DNA from: Planctomycetota bacterium
GTDB lineage: Bacteria > Planctomycetota > B15-G4
Direction of reading: 5' to 3'
Length of the DNA: 64,000 nt
NCBI GenBank assembly: GCA_029259745.1
Contig: JAJDEO010000065.1
Coordinates: 154,978-218,977, forward strand
Shown here: positions 35,868-44,676 of the stretch, in pieces
Position numbering within the stretch: the stretch's first letter is position 1
Layout: the number at the start of each line of letters is the position of its first letter
Program-made: the position numbers and the translations under genes
Notes under the pieces: model-generated
What the model saw: the letters and a program-made list of their open reading frames with translations, nothing else
Told to the model about the DNA's origin: nothing
The model's database searches: none

Positions 35868-37574
35868 TTGAACACGTTCGCTCGCCTCGCGACAGCGGCC
35901 CTCTCCGCAGCGGTGCTCAGCGCGGCGCCCTGCGCCCAGTCCGGCACCTACACGCTCGAAGTCTCAGCCGCTCCCGAGCCCCGCGTCGACGTCACACTCG
36001 AGGCGCCGATCACATGGGCCGGCCGCACGCTCACCCTTGCGACGCGCTACGCCTTCGCCACGTTGAGCGAGCCGGTGCTCGACGGTGAACCGCGCGTCAT
36101 CGCGCCGGCCGGCCTCGAGCTCGTGCCGACGACGGACGGGCGCGACGGGGCACCGAGCTGGTTGATCCCCGAAGATCTCAGCGAGCCGCTCGTCGTCACG
36201 TGGTCGGTGCCCGTCATCCACCGCACGCTGCCCGAGGTGCGCGCGCGCGGTGCCAACGAGCACCCCTATCTCGCCGAGGACCACGGCCTGCTCGTCACGG
36301 CGCCGTTGTTGCTGCTGCCCATGTCGGTCGACGAACGCGACGAGCGGGCGCGCGTCGGATTCGTGCTCCCCGACGGCTGGGATCTCCACGCGCCCTGGCC
36401 GCGCGCCCACGACGGCGGCTTCACGCCGAAGGTCATGGACCTGCACAACGACCTCGTCGCCGTCGGCAACTGGAGCGTCGAAACGATCCGGATCGCCGAC
36501 TTCGAGGGCATGATCGCCTTCGCCCCGGGACAGGAACGTCTGCGCGACCTCACGCTCCCGACGATCGAACGCGTCGTGCCGGCGATGCGCTCACTCTTCG
36601 CCTCCCCCGAACCGTCGCACTACGGTTTCTTCTTCGGGCGCCCGGACATGCCGAGCGCGGGCTACACGGGTTCGCCGAAAGCCAACGCCATGACACTCGC
36701 CGTCAGCGAGATGCTGCTCGACAACGTCCCCGAGCAAGTGCAGCTCGGCGTCGCACATCTCATTGCACACGAGTTCCATCACACCTGGACCGCAACGCGT
36801 CGCACGAGCGACAGCCTGCGCTTCTTCAACGAAGGCTTCACCGACTACTACGCCTGGCTCACGCTCACGCGCCTGGGGGTCATGAGTTGGGACGCCTTCG
36901 CCGAGAAGTTGAGCGAGAAGCTCGCTCAGGCCTCGTCGCTCGGCGCACGAACCGGCATGACGCTCGTCGAGTCGGGTGGACCGGCCTTCTTCGAGGGCGG
37001 CGACGCCTACAACCTCTGTTACAGCGGTGGTCTCGTCGTGGCGGCCCACGTCGACTCCGCGCTCCGGGCCGCGCCACGCCCCTCGTCGCTCGACGCCTGG
37101 ATGCTCGCTTTCAACAACCGCGACCGCGACGCACCACGCGACCTCGAAACGTTCATCGCGCTGCTCGCCGACGCGACGGGCGACGACGTCGCACGCCGTA
37201 TCGAAGCACTCGTCCAGGCGCCCTTTCCTGGTGACGCGGCGCCACTCCTCGCCACCTTTGGCGTGACATCACGCATCGAGCCGCGCGCGACGAGCCTGCG
37301 CGCCAACCTCGATGAGCTCACGGTGCGTGACATCGACCCGACGTGCATCCACGCCGAGTGGGGAGTGCGCCCGGGCGACACGTTCCTCGAGGTTCACGGC
37401 GACACCGTGCGCGACGCCGCGGCCCTGCGCCGCGAAGTCTCGACGCCACGCGACGGCGTCATCCGCTTCGTCGTCCAGCGTGGCGACGAACAACTCGTCC
37501 TCGGCGGCGAGGTCGGGACGACACGCACCTATCGCGTCGAGGCCGCGGCGCTGCGCGCGGGCACGGGCAGCTGA
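35868..37574 (+). CDS. exported M61-like (glycyl aminopeptidase-type) metallopeptidase with PDZ-like C-terminus
   Basis: A 568-residue exported peptidase of the gluzincin clan. The zinc motif is H301-E-F-H-H305 (IAHEFHHTW), with the downstream glutamate Glu322 in FFNEGFTDYYAW, the M1/M61 arrangement. The N-terminal ~200 residues are beta-rich (M61 N-domain-like), and the last ~90 residues look like a PDZ domain (CIHAEWGVRPGDTFLEVHGDTVRDAAALRREV). I prefer the TTG start at 35868, which has GGAG eight bases upstream and gives a clean signal peptide (MNTFARLATAALSAAVLSAAPCAQ). A GTG at 35838 lacks a Shine-Dalgarno. It starts back to back with the phytase-like remnant and ends seven bases before the convergent SRPBCC gene. 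Confidence 0.85.
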   Translation: MNTFARLATAALSAAVLSAAPCAQSGTYTLEVSAAPEPRVDVTLEAPITWAGRTLTLATRYAFATLSEPVLDGEPRVIAPAGLELVPTTDGRDGAPSWLIPEDLSEPLVVTWSVPVIHRTLPEVRARGANEHPYLAEDHGLLVTAPLLLLPMSVDERDERARVGFVLPDGWDLHAPWPRAHDGGFTPKVMDLHNDLVAVGNWSVETIRIADFEGMIAFAPGQERLRDLTLPTIERVVPAMRSLFASPEPSHYGFFFGRPDMPSAGYTGSPKANAMTLAVSEMLLDNVPEQVQLGVAHLIAHEFHHTWTATRRTSDSLRFFNEGFTDYYAWLTLTRLGVMSWDAFAEKLSEKLAQASSLGARTGMTLVESGGPAFFEGGDAYNLCYSGGLVVAAHVDSALRAAPRPSSLDAWMLAFNNRDRDAPRDLETFIALLADATGDDVARRIEALVQAPFPGDAAPLLATFGVTSRIEPRATSLRANLDELTVRDIDPTCIHAEWGVRPGDTFLEVHGDTVRDAAALRREVSTPRDGVIRFVVQRGDEQLVLGGEVGTTRTYRVEAAALRAGTGS

Positions 37575-37581
37575 ACGGCGC

Positions 37582-38028
37582 TCAGGATTTCTCGGCAAAG
37601 ACAGCGAGGTCGGCCATGTCCTGGCCGCAGGCCTTGCGGACCGAGCCGGCCATGAGCTTGCCGAGCGGTGACATGAGCTTCGCCCCGAGCGTGTAGGGCG
37701 TGGCGCCGAACGTCATCGTGACGTCGGTGCCGTCGCCCTTGGGCTCAAAGACGAACTCGGAGCGGTAGAGACAGCCATGACTGTCGGCCTCGACGGCGTA
37801 CGAACGGTTCGGCTCGAACTCCGTGACCTGCATCTCTTCGGTCGCCTCCTTGCCGAACATCACGCGCGTCTCGCGGAAGCGCGTGCCCGCACCGACATCG
37901 CCGGGCGACAAGACGTCGAGCGACTGAATCCCGGTGATGCGCTCGGGCGCCTTGCGTAGGTCGGTGAAGATCTCGAAGACGCGCTCGAGGGGTGCCTGCA
38001 CGTGCTGCGTGACGGTCACGGTCGCCAT
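37582..38028 (-). CDS. SRPBCC (polyketide cyclase/START-like) family protein
   Basis: A 148-residue protein with the helix-grip layout of the SRPBCC superfamily: VTVTQHVQAPLERVFEIFTDLRKAPERI at the start, a central antiparallel sheet (TRFRETRVMFGKEATEEMQVTEFEPN) and a long C-terminal helix (LMSPLGKLMAGSVRKACGQDMADLAVFAE). Members bind hydrophobic ligands in a cavity; the ligand is not predictable here. The start is very well supported: AGGAGG seven bases before the ATG. The gene converges on the M61 peptidase gene with only seven bases between stop codons. Confidence 0.9.
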   Translation of the reverse strand: MATVTVTQHVQAPLERVFEIFTDLRKAPERITGIQSLDVLSPGDVGAGTRFRETRVMFGKEATEEMQVTEFEPNRSYAVEADSHGCLYRSEFVFEPKGDGTDVTMTFGATPYTLGAKLMSPLGKLMAGSVRKACGQDMADLAVFAEKS

Positions 38029-38131
38029 GACTGACCTCCTGAGGTGGATCGCGCGGCTCACGATAACGAAGGAGCCATGCGCGAAGACGATGCGCCGCGC
38101 AGACCCGCTTCACGACAACATCCACGACGCG

Positions 38132-39010
38132 TCAGGGAACGTCGGCCCTGATCGCGTTGCTGGCCGCGAAACCCGCCGCTCCGGCCGCGTCGGGCAGCCA
38201 GTGCTGGAACCACAGTTCCGAGCCCGAGGGCACGCCGCTGGGCCAGGTGAAGGCCAGCTCTTGGTTGCCGGAGGCGTCCGCGCTGAGGCCGAAGAGAATG
38301 AAGTCCGGTGCCGGGACGAGCACGCCGCCCTTGAACGGCGCGTTGGCCGCCGTGCCACCGACTACGAGCGCCGTGGTCGCACCCGGGGCGACATTCGAGA
38401 GACCAAGCAAGCCGGCCTCGACTTCGCACAGACTCCCCGCGCCGACGAGCACCGGGTCGCCGAGCGAACCCGACAACGCCCCACCGAGGTCGGTCCACGG
38501 GGCGTCGGGATCGCCGAAGGGACATGGCGCGAGCGTGAGCGTGAGCCGCAGCGTCTCGAAGAATCCGTCGACGGGCACGAGCGCGACGCCGCCACCGGGC
38601 AAGGTCATCGGCGTGCCGCCTTGGAAGGTCATGAACCAGGCGTAGAAGGGCGCGCCGGACTCGACAACGAGCGCCCCGTTGAGCGCGTTGCTCTGCACCG
38701 TGGCGTGGAAAGTCCCGACACCGCTCCATCCTTCCGTAGCGCTCGAGACTCCGATCGCACCGCCCATGGGGAAGTCGACGAACGTGGCGGCCATCGTCCA
38801 TGGCCCTGAGTCGTTCGAGACGTAGGTCACATCGAGACGGGCAGCGATGACCTCCCCTTGCACTGTTCCGACACCGAACACCTCGCCGACGACGCCCGGC
38901 GGCGTGAACGGCGAGAGATCGAAGACGACCGTGCGGTCGGCTTGCGCGTCGAGCGTGGCCGTGCAGGCGAACGCGATCAACATCGAGATGAATGGCCGTG
39001 GCGTATGCAT
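38132..39010 (-). CDS. exported protein of unknown function with shared C-terminal domain
   Basis: A 292-residue exported protein with signal peptide MHTPRPFISMLIAFACTATLDAQ. The middle part is beta-rich and low in lysine, with SATEGWSGVGTFHATVQSN resembling lipocalin-like or choice-of-anchor secreted proteins; I do not recognise it. The last ~90 residues (NVAPGATTALVVGG, FKGGVLVPAPDF, SELWFQHWLPDAAG, ASNAIRADVP) closely match the end of the PQQ-type dehydrogenase at 55.4-57.0 kb. The ATG at 39010 has GGAG seven bases upstream. It is divergent from the Tat-exported protein gene, with about 250 bases between. The gene is certainly real; the function is open. Confidence 0.82.
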   Translation of the reverse strand: MHTPRPFISMLIAFACTATLDAQADRTVVFDLSPFTPPGVVGEVFGVGTVQGEVIAARLDVTYVSNDSGPWTMAATFVDFPMGGAIGVSSATEGWSGVGTFHATVQSNALNGALVVESGAPFYAWFMTFQGGTPMTLPGGGVALVPVDGFFETLRLTLTLAPCPFGDPDAPWTDLGGALSGSLGDPVLVGAGSLCEVEAGLLGLSNVAPGATTALVVGGTAANAPFKGGVLVPAPDFILFGLSADASGNQELAFTWPSGVPSGSELWFQHWLPDAAGAAGFAASNAIRADVP

Positions 39011-39257
39011 CGCAGAGCTCCGAGCAGATTGAACGACAAGACGTGCGCGATAGTCAGGCAAGCGCGCGTCGTGACGCAGATGCGCCGAAGTTCCCACGGA
39101 TGCACGGCCGCGTCCCTGAACCGGGCAACGCATGAGTGCGACATCGAGACGCAACGGGCGTCGACATGATTCCGTCACCGCACGACCGACGCGCGCCGCC
39201 TAGCCTTTCACTGACATCACCCCTCGTCGCTTCACGCCCCCCGACATCGAGCATCCC

Positions 39258-39971
39258 TTGGCACGACGCGTGACTGACGCCCTGATCCCGCGGCGCGCTT
39301 TCCTCGAAGGTGCCGCGCTCGGCACACTTCTCAGCTCACTCCGCACGCTGGGCGCCTCGCCTGTGCGATGCCCCGCTCCGGCACGCGCGTTCGTCGATGC
39401 GTGGCGCGAGATCGCAGAGCGCTCACGCGCAAGCGCTCGCTTCGACGAAGCGGCCTATGCGCTGGATGTCCGTCGCGCACTGCTCGACCTCGACGTCGAA
39501 GCGTGGCGCAATGTTCCGCGCAGCCCGCGCGCTGTCGATGGCATCCGGCGCACCGTGCTGTGGAGCAACGGCCCGCTGGCGCTGGAGGAACTCGTCTTCG
39601 AGCCGCGGGCGCAGCTGACGCCGCGCGTCGACGGCTCGCGTCTCACGATCTCACGCGCTGCGGCCGGCCTGGTGCGCTTCGAGCGCTTCGAAGCCGTGGG
39701 CGACGTCCCGGATCCCGACGACACGACATCGGTGTTCGTCGTCCAACGAACACGCGCGGGCCTGCTCGACGGCGCCCGTCCGAGCCACGCGACGTTCCCT
39801 CGCGCGACGCTTCGCACGCTGCGCGCCGGTCACGACGGAGCGACGCTGTTCGACGTCGTCACGACGCTGGCGCCACGGCCGCGCCGTGTTGTCGAGGCGG
39901 ACATCGCCCACACGGCACACGACGCGCTGGACGAGCTGCATGCCGCGCGCTGGATGCCGCCGGCTCAGTAG
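39258..39971 (+). CDS. Tat-exported protein of unknown function
   Basis: A 237-residue protein with a twin-arginine-type signal near its start (LIPRRAFLEGAALGTLLSSL), which suggests export in a folded state, possibly with a cofactor. The mature part holds strands such as GIRRTVLWSNGPLALEELVFEPRAQ and RLTISRAAAGLVRFERFEAVGDV, a pattern that could be a cupin-like barrel, though no metal-binding His/Glu set stands out. I do not recognise the family. The start is TTG at 39258 or GTG at 39270; both keep the RR motif and neither has a convincing Shine-Dalgarno. A dispersed repeat begins about 50 bases after its stop. Confidence 0.65.
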   Translation: MARRVTDALIPRRAFLEGAALGTLLSSLRTLGASPVRCPAPARAFVDAWREIAERSRASARFDEAAYALDVRRALLDLDVEAWRNVPRSPRAVDGIRRTVLWSNGPLALEELVFEPRAQLTPRVDGSRLTISRAAAGLVRFERFEAVGDVPDPDDTTSVFVVQRTRAGLLDGARPSHATFPRATLRTLRAGHDGATLFDVVTTLAPRPRRVVEADIAHTAHDALDELHAARWMPPAQ

Positions 39972-40022
39972 CCCGGGTTGTTCGTGGGCGATCGTCGCGA
40001 GGTTGCAGCTGGGCCTTGCGAA

Positions 40023-40144
40023 CAAGACGAGGCGCGGTTGCGGACCGGAGGCCGCCTGCTTTGGCCGTTGAGGATCAACAACATCGCTTCAACGCTGCCA
40101 GGAACGATTCGGATGCGACCGTAGCAACGTCCGTGAATCATCCG
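40023..40144 (+). repeat. dispersed intergenic repeat, copy A
   Basis: This sequence is an imperfect copy of 45398-45513. A 24-base block (40023-40046) matches 19 of 24 positions in the other copy. After a variable 16-base spacer, the core 40063-40126 matches 50 of 64 positions, including the identical run CGCTTCAACGCTGC. The end (40127-40144) aligns after a two-base gap and shares ATCATCCG. It lies between the Tat protein gene and the tail of the convergent methyltransferase gene, with which it overlaps by seven bases. Confidence 0.8.
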
Positions 40145-40863
40145 GGGTCGCGGCGCAAGAGCCACGTCACGAAGCCGAGTGTCCCGCGCCCCCATTGGAG
40201 ATACGCGCGACGCCATGCGCGACGGCGCTCCGTCACCTCCGCCAGCGAGGGATCCGTGAGCAGGGCCGTCTCGGCACCGTGCCATGACGTCGACTCGAAC
40301 GCGTCCCAGTCGGCAGCCTCGGCGGCGCGCAGCTGCAAGGGCAACCACCCACGCGACTCGGCGTCGATCGCCAACGAAGCCAGCGTCGCGTAGTCGTCGC
40401 TGCCGATGCCCGTCGTGGCGAGGTACTCGGGAGGCGGCGTGCGCTCCCAGAAACCCTCACCGATCAGCGCCTGCCCGTCGCTCGGGAGCGCCGCGCCGAG
40501 GGCATCGAGCGTGGCGCGCCAGGCCTTGCCAGGCTCGCCGAACGCATGCGTCGACCCCATGCAGACGATGACGCGCGGGTGATACGCACCGAGGTCGACG
40601 TCGGCAACGTCGCCGACGACCCACTCCTCGCGCTCGCGATGATCGACCGTCCGCGCGCGCGCCGCGGCGAGGGCGTCCTCATCGGGATCGATGCCGACAC
40701 CGCGGCAACCGTGGTGCTCCACGATCCGCGCGAGAAGCTCGCCGTTGCCGCAGCCGACGTCGACGACGACATCGTCCGGCGTGAGCTGCAATCGAGCGAC
40801 CAAACCGTCGATCGCAGCCGAGGACATCGGATTGTTCCAGCGCTGCTCGGGCACGTAGGGCAT
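40138..40863 (-). CDS. class I SAM-dependent methyltransferase
   Basis: A 241-residue methyltransferase with a canonical motif I, VVVDVGCGNGELLARIVE, followed by GVGIDPDEDAL (acidic end of strand beta-2) and VVGDVADVD. Motif IV is represented by VIVCMGSTHAFGEPGKA, and a lid-like segment by GEGFWERTPPPEYL. The last feature recalls small-molecule methyltransferases annotated as type 11/25 or as cyclopropane-synthase-like. It is divergent from the DUF1801/YdeI-like gene, with 66 bases between starts. Its 3' end runs into dispersed repeat copy A. Substrate unknown. Confidence 0.87.
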   Translation of the reverse strand: MPYVPEQRWNNPMSSAAIDGLVARLQLTPDDVVVDVGCGNGELLARIVEHHGCRGVGIDPDEDALAAARARTVDHREREEWVVGDVADVDLGAYHPRVIVCMGSTHAFGEPGKAWRATLDALGAALPSDGQALIGEGFWERTPPPEYLATTGIGSDDYATLASLAIDAESRGWLPLQLRAAEAADWDAFESTSWHGAETALLTDPSLAEVTERRRAWRRAYLQWGRGTLGFVTWLLRRDPG

Positions 40864-40929
40864 CGTCCCATCATGGCATCTCGATCACCGGCTACACTGC
40901 CTCCTTCTTCCTCTTGGGAGCAGCTCGCC

Positions 40930-41532
40930 ATGGCCATGAAGCGCTTCGCCGACGTCGACGCCTACATCGAGCACCATGAACAGTGGGCCGACGGTCTCGA
41001 CGCACTCCGCGCGGCCATCCGCGCGACGGATCTCGAAGAAACCGTGAAGTGGGGCGCGCCCTGCTACACGCACGCCGGCAAGAACGTCGTCGGCATGGCG
41101 GCCTTCAAGGACTACTTCGGACTCTGGTTCCATCAGGGTGTCTTCCTCGAGGACGACCTCGGCGTGCTCATCAACGCCCAGGCGGGCAAGACGAAGGCCC
41201 TGCGACAGTGGCGCTTCACTCGCGCGGCGGACGTCAAACCGCGACACGTCAAACGCTACGTGAAGGAGGCGCTCGCCCTCGCGCGCGAAGGCCGCGAGAT
41301 CAAGCCGGCGCGTCACTCGCAGCTGGACGTCCCGCCGGAGCTGGCCGCCGCGCTCGACAAGCGCAAGAAGACGAAGACGGCGTTCGAGGCCCTGAGTCCA
41401 GGCCGCCAGCGCGAGTATTCGCAGTACGTCTCAGAGGCCAAACGCGAGGCAACGAAAGCGTCGCGCGTCGAGAAGATCGTCCCCATGATCGAGGCCGGTG
41501 TCGGGCTCAACGACAAGTATCGCAACTGCTGA
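40930..41532 (+). CDS. YdeI/OmdA-like protein with DUF1801 domain
   Basis: A 200-residue soluble protein. The N-terminal half has the DUF1801 look: ADGLDALRAAIRATDLEETVKWGAPCYTHAGKNVVGMAAFKDY, with the W-G-x-P-x-Y motif. The C-terminal third carries the OmdA-type helix AFEALSPGRQREYSQYVSEAKREATKASRVEKIVPMIEAG, which has the conserved SPGRQREY signature. This combination is that of YdeI/OmpD-associated-family proteins, whose biochemical function is not established. The ATG at 40930 follows GGGAG by nine bases; a second ATG two codons on is an alternative. It is transcribed divergently from the methyltransferase gene. Confidence 0.9.
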   Translation: MAMKRFADVDAYIEHHEQWADGLDALRAAIRATDLEETVKWGAPCYTHAGKNVVGMAAFKDYFGLWFHQGVFLEDDLGVLINAQAGKTKALRQWRFTRAADVKPRHVKRYVKEALALAREGREIKPARHSQLDVPPELAAALDKRKKTKTAFEALSPGRQREYSQYVSEAKREATKASRVEKIVPMIEAGVGLNDKYRNC

Positions 41533-41622
41533 GACGCGCGCGGCCATCCTCGTCACCCCACCTGCCTGAAATCGCGGCGGCCACAATCCCACTTCTTCGC
41601 ATCGCCACTCTGGAGCAGTGCC

Positions 41623-42288
41623 ATGAAGAAACGCCTCGCCGTGCTGTTCGGCCTCGTCTTGATCCTTGCCGGCTTCGCGGCAACGTCCATCTACATGGCA
41701 TCCGAGGACGCGGCCTTCGAGCCCGTCGACCTCACGATGACCTTCGCGATGCCCGACGGCTCGACGCGTTCCCTCGATGAGATCATCGCGCTGACGGCCG
41801 AGCGCTTCCCCACCGAGACCGTGACGCCGGCCGACCCGACGGCCGAAACGACAACCGACGCCGCGCAGCCGCAGAACGCCGACGACTTCGTGCTCGATGA
41901 GAGCCTGCCCCTCGGATACGTCCACATCGCTCCCGACCTTCCGTCGAAGCGCATCATCCGCACGGAGAACGGCTGGCGCTTCGAGTCGAACCCCGATGAC
42001 GTCTACGGCCTCGCATCGATCAAGATGGACGAGATGCGCGCAGGGACAGCGACAACCGAGGAGGTCCTCACCCTGCTGCGCTCGGTCCCCGAGAGCCACC
42101 CGATGTTCGGCCACGCGCAGCGCCATATCGGCTGGTCGATCCTCACGAAGCAGCAGAAGGAACCCGGCAAGGCTGTGCCGTTCGTGACACGCGCACTCGC
42201 CGCCGACCCGCTCGACAACAACGCATGGGAAGACGCCGCGCGCGTCTACGCCAGCACACTCGGCTTCAACCTCGACTTCGAGTTCTAG
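41623..42288 (+). CDS. membrane-anchored or exported protein of unknown function
   Basis: A 221-residue protein with a single N-terminal hydrophobic segment (MKKRLAVLFGLVLILAGFAATSIYMA) that may be an uncleaved anchor. A Thr/Pro/Ala-rich linker follows at about 60-85. The C-terminal half is helical and TPR-like (TTEEVLTLLRSVPESHPMFGHAQRHIGWSILTKQQKEPGKAVPFVTRAL, then DPLDNNAWEDAARVYA). GGAG lies seven bases before the ATG. I recognise no family. It is followed by a strong hairpin shared with the convergent AAA+ gene. Confidence 0.78.
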   Translation: MKKRLAVLFGLVLILAGFAATSIYMASEDAAFEPVDLTMTFAMPDGSTRSLDEIIALTAERFPTETVTPADPTAETTTDAAQPQNADDFVLDESLPLGYVHIAPDLPSKRIIRTENGWRFESNPDDVYGLASIKMDEMRAGTATTEEVLTLLRSVPESHPMFGHAQRHIGWSILTKQQKEPGKAVPFVTRALAADPLDNNAWEDAARVYASTLGFNLDFEF

Positions 42289-42364
42289 ACCGGATGTCTC
42301 GCGGCGGTCGGCCGGGCGACCGCGCGCACACACACGACGGGCCCCCACACCCCGGGCCCTGTCA

Positions 42365-42402
42365 CGAGCACTGCGCGGACGAATCCGTCTTCGCAGTGCT
42401 CG
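42365..42402. terminator. bidirectional terminator hairpin between convergent genes
   Basis: The arms CGAGCACTGC (42365-42374) and GCAGTGCTCG (42393-42402) form a perfect 10-bp stem. The 18-base loop itself contains CGGA-CGAA-TCCG, a small inner hairpin. It sits between the stop at 42288 and the converging AAA+ gene stop at 42407. A second GC-rich hairpin with GGGCCC arms lies just before it at about 42338-42363. Confidence 0.78.
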
Positions 42403-42406
42403 CTTC

Positions 42407-43768
42407 TCACCACTTGCGAATCGCCTTGAGGTAGCTCACGAGATCGTCGTACTGCCCGCCTTCGTTGGCGTACCGCGCGTGATTGCGCGCCGTGGCGAAC
42501 CACTCGAGCGCCGTGCTCTGCGTCTTGCCGAGTGCGGCCTTGACGTGCGCTTGCGTGACGTCGTGAATCTCGCCCGACGTCAGAGACAGTTCGAGGGCCG
42601 CCTCGCCGGCTCGCTCACAGAGATGCCGCAGGTCGGCCCCGGTGTAGAGTTCGGTCTTCGCGACGATGGCGTCGACATCGAGAGCGCGACCGCCGGGCAT
42701 CTCGGCAAGGTGCTTGGTGAGGATCTGTCGGCGCGCCTCGGCGTCGGGCGGCGTCACGAGCAGGACGCGGTCGAAACGGCCGGGGCGTCGGAAAGCCGGG
42801 TCGACGTTCCACGGCATGTTCGTCGCGGCGAAGAGGAGCACGTCGCGGTTACGACTGTCGACGCCGTCCATCTCCTGCAGCATCTGGTCGACGAAGACAC
42901 GCCAGAAGGAGTTGTCGCCGCGACCGCGTGAGGCACCGAGAGCGTCGAACTCATCGAAGAAGAGCACGGTCGGGCTGTTGCTGCGCGCATCTTCGAAGAG
43001 GGCGTGGACATACTTCTCACTTTCGCCCCAGTACTTGTCGATGATCTCGTGGATCGACACCGACACGAAGCGCGCGGAGAGTTCGCCGGCCGTCGCGCGT
43101 GCGAGGTAGGTCTTCCCGCAGCCCGGCGGCCCGTACATCAGCAGTCCGCCGCCACCGTCGCGGCCGAAGGCGCGGTAGACGTCCGGGTTCGTGAACGGCG
43201 CGATGATGCGCAGGTTGATCTGCTTCTTGACGTCGTCGAGACCGGCCACGTCACTGAAGGTCACGCGCAGGTCACCCCAGTCGAACTGGTCGGCCCAGTT
43301 TTCATCGGGCTCGTCCGCGCCGGGTGCGGCGATGGGAGCGAGGGCCGGCTCACGTGCCTCCTCTTCTGCGGCCGAAGACTCTGCGGCGGGCTCGACGTCG
43401 TCGGCATCCTCCGCGGCGATCTCGGCAGGCGCACTGAGATCGGCGTCACTCGCCACGGCGCCGCCACGCAGCTCGAGGATCAACTCGAGTTCGGCGCGCA
43501 GGTCGGGGTCTTCGTCGTCGTCGAGCAGTGCCTCGGCGCGAATCAGCGCCTCGGCGAGCTGACCGTCTTCCCGCAGCAACGAGACGAGCCGCTTGCCCGC
43601 TGCGCGAGCCGTCTCGCGGATCTGCGTCGACATGCGCACGGCCTCGATCGCACCGGCACGATCCCCGCCTGCCATGAGCTGGTCGGCGAGGTGGATCCAG
43701 AGCGGACCGTTGCGCGGATCGGCGGCGAGGGCCTGACGGAGCGCTTGGATGACGGCGTCGTTGTTCAT
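42407..43768 (-). CDS. AAA+ ATPase with N-terminal TPR-like helices
   Basis: A 453-residue ATPase. Residues 1-100 form TPR-like helices (VIQALRQALAADPRNGPLWIHLADQLMAGGDRAGAIEAVR). An acidic, Ala-rich linker (104-160) follows, then one AAA module of the Cdc48/FtsH/katanin type: Walker A GPPGCGKT at 213-220, Walker B VLFFDEFD at 268-275, the second region of homology NMPWNVDPAFRRPGRFDRVL and a small C-terminal helical domain. There is no protease or metalloprotease domain, so it probably remodels protein substrates. Its ATG overlaps the stop of the preceding TPR gene by four bases. Partner proteins are likely the two genes upstream in the same operon. Confidence 0.92.
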   Translation of the reverse strand: MNNDAVIQALRQALAADPRNGPLWIHLADQLMAGGDRAGAIEAVRMSTQIRETARAAGKRLVSLLREDGQLAEALIRAEALLDDDEDPDLRAELELILELRGGAVASDADLSAPAEIAAEDADDVEPAAESSAAEEEAREPALAPIAAPGADEPDENWADQFDWGDLRVTFSDVAGLDDVKKQINLRIIAPFTNPDVYRAFGRDGGGGLLMYGPPGCGKTYLARATAGELSARFVSVSIHEIIDKYWGESEKYVHALFEDARSNSPTVLFFDEFDALGASRGRGDNSFWRVFVDQMLQEMDGVDSRNRDVLLFAATNMPWNVDPAFRRPGRFDRVLLVTPPDAEARRQILTKHLAEMPGGRALDVDAIVAKTELYTGADLRHLCERAGEAALELSLTSGEIHDVTQAHVKAALGKTQSTALEWFATARNHARYANEGGQYDDLVSYLKAIRKW

Positions 43769-44676
43769 TGCGCGGGAATCACTTTCACCCAGAGCTTCGT
43801 GATGAGTTCGGCGAGCCACGTGTAGATCACGAACCCGATGTAGGCGATCACGAGGACGTTCGTGATGGCCTCGTCGACACCGAGCTGGGGCAGCCCGTAC
43901 ATGATGACCAAGAAGAGCCCCCAGATCGCGAACTGCCGGCCGGGAAGCCGTTCGATCACCAGACTCCAGTAGTACATCGGAAGGTACGGCACACGGCAGC
44001 AGAAGTCGGCGTGCGTGTAGGCCTCACGCAGGTTGTCGTCACTCGGATCGATGCGCAGCGCCTCGCGGAAGTGCCGGCGTGCCTCGAACGGGTGCCCGCT
44101 CATCAATGCCGAGACGCCCATCGTTGCGTGCGTCGCGTCGTCTTCGGGATCGAGCGCCACGCTCATCTCGCTGTGCACGCGCGCCTCGGCGAGCTTGCCC
44201 TGCGAGTTCAAAACGCTCGCGAGCAGCGTGTGCGCCGCGTCGTTCTCGGGATCGAGCTCGAGGGCTTTGCGCGCGAGCGCCGCAGCCTTGTCGAGATGTC
44301 CCGTCTTGTGCATGAGGGCACCGTAGACATGGAACCCCCACGACGACGTCGGGTTCTGGGACAACCCCGTGAGCATCGCCTCCTCGGCCTCGCGATGGCG
44401 TCCCTGATCCATCAAGACCGCACCGAGCAGGACGTGTCCGTCGGCGAAGCCGGGCGCCAGGGCCAGGCATTGCTTGAAGGCATCCTCGGCCTCCGCGTAC
44501 TTGTCGCGGTCGTAGTGCACTCGCCCGAGGAGGAAGAGCAGGTTCGTGTCGCTGGGCGACTGGCCCAGCGCGCGCGTCACGATGTCTTCGGCGAGGTCAG
44601 GGCGACCGGCGTCGAGCATCGCGCGCGCCTTGTCGAACGCGTCCTCGTCGAAGATCCCGGCGCGGACGTCGTCCAT
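43765..44676 (-). CDS. TPR-repeat protein with C-terminal membrane helices
   Basis: A 303-residue protein made of about six tetratricopeptide repeats (for instance NLLFLLGRVHYDRDKYAEAEDAFKQCLALAPGFADGHVLLGAVLMDQGRHREAEEAM and HLDKAAALARKALELDPENDAAHTLLASVLNSQGKLAEAR). Two membrane helices near the end follow (FAIWGLFLVIMYGLPQL and ITNVLVIAYIGFVIYTWLA). The repeats would therefore be tethered to the membrane by the C-terminus. It overlaps the upstream gene by one base (TGATG) and the AAA+ gene by four, so the three form one translationally coupled unit. It probably acts as an adaptor or assembly platform for the ATPase (inference). Confidence 0.9.
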   Translation of the reverse strand: MDDVRAGIFDEDAFDKARAMLDAGRPDLAEDIVTRALGQSPSDTNLLFLLGRVHYDRDKYAEAEDAFKQCLALAPGFADGHVLLGAVLMDQGRHREAEEAMLTGLSQNPTSSWGFHVYGALMHKTGHLDKAAALARKALELDPENDAAHTLLASVLNSQGKLAEARVHSEMSVALDPEDDATHATMGVSALMSGHPFEARRHFREALRIDPSDDNLREAYTHADFCCRVPYLPMYYWSLVIERLPGRQFAIWGLFLVIMYGLPQLGVDEAITNVLVIAYIGFVIYTWLAELITKLWVKVIPAQ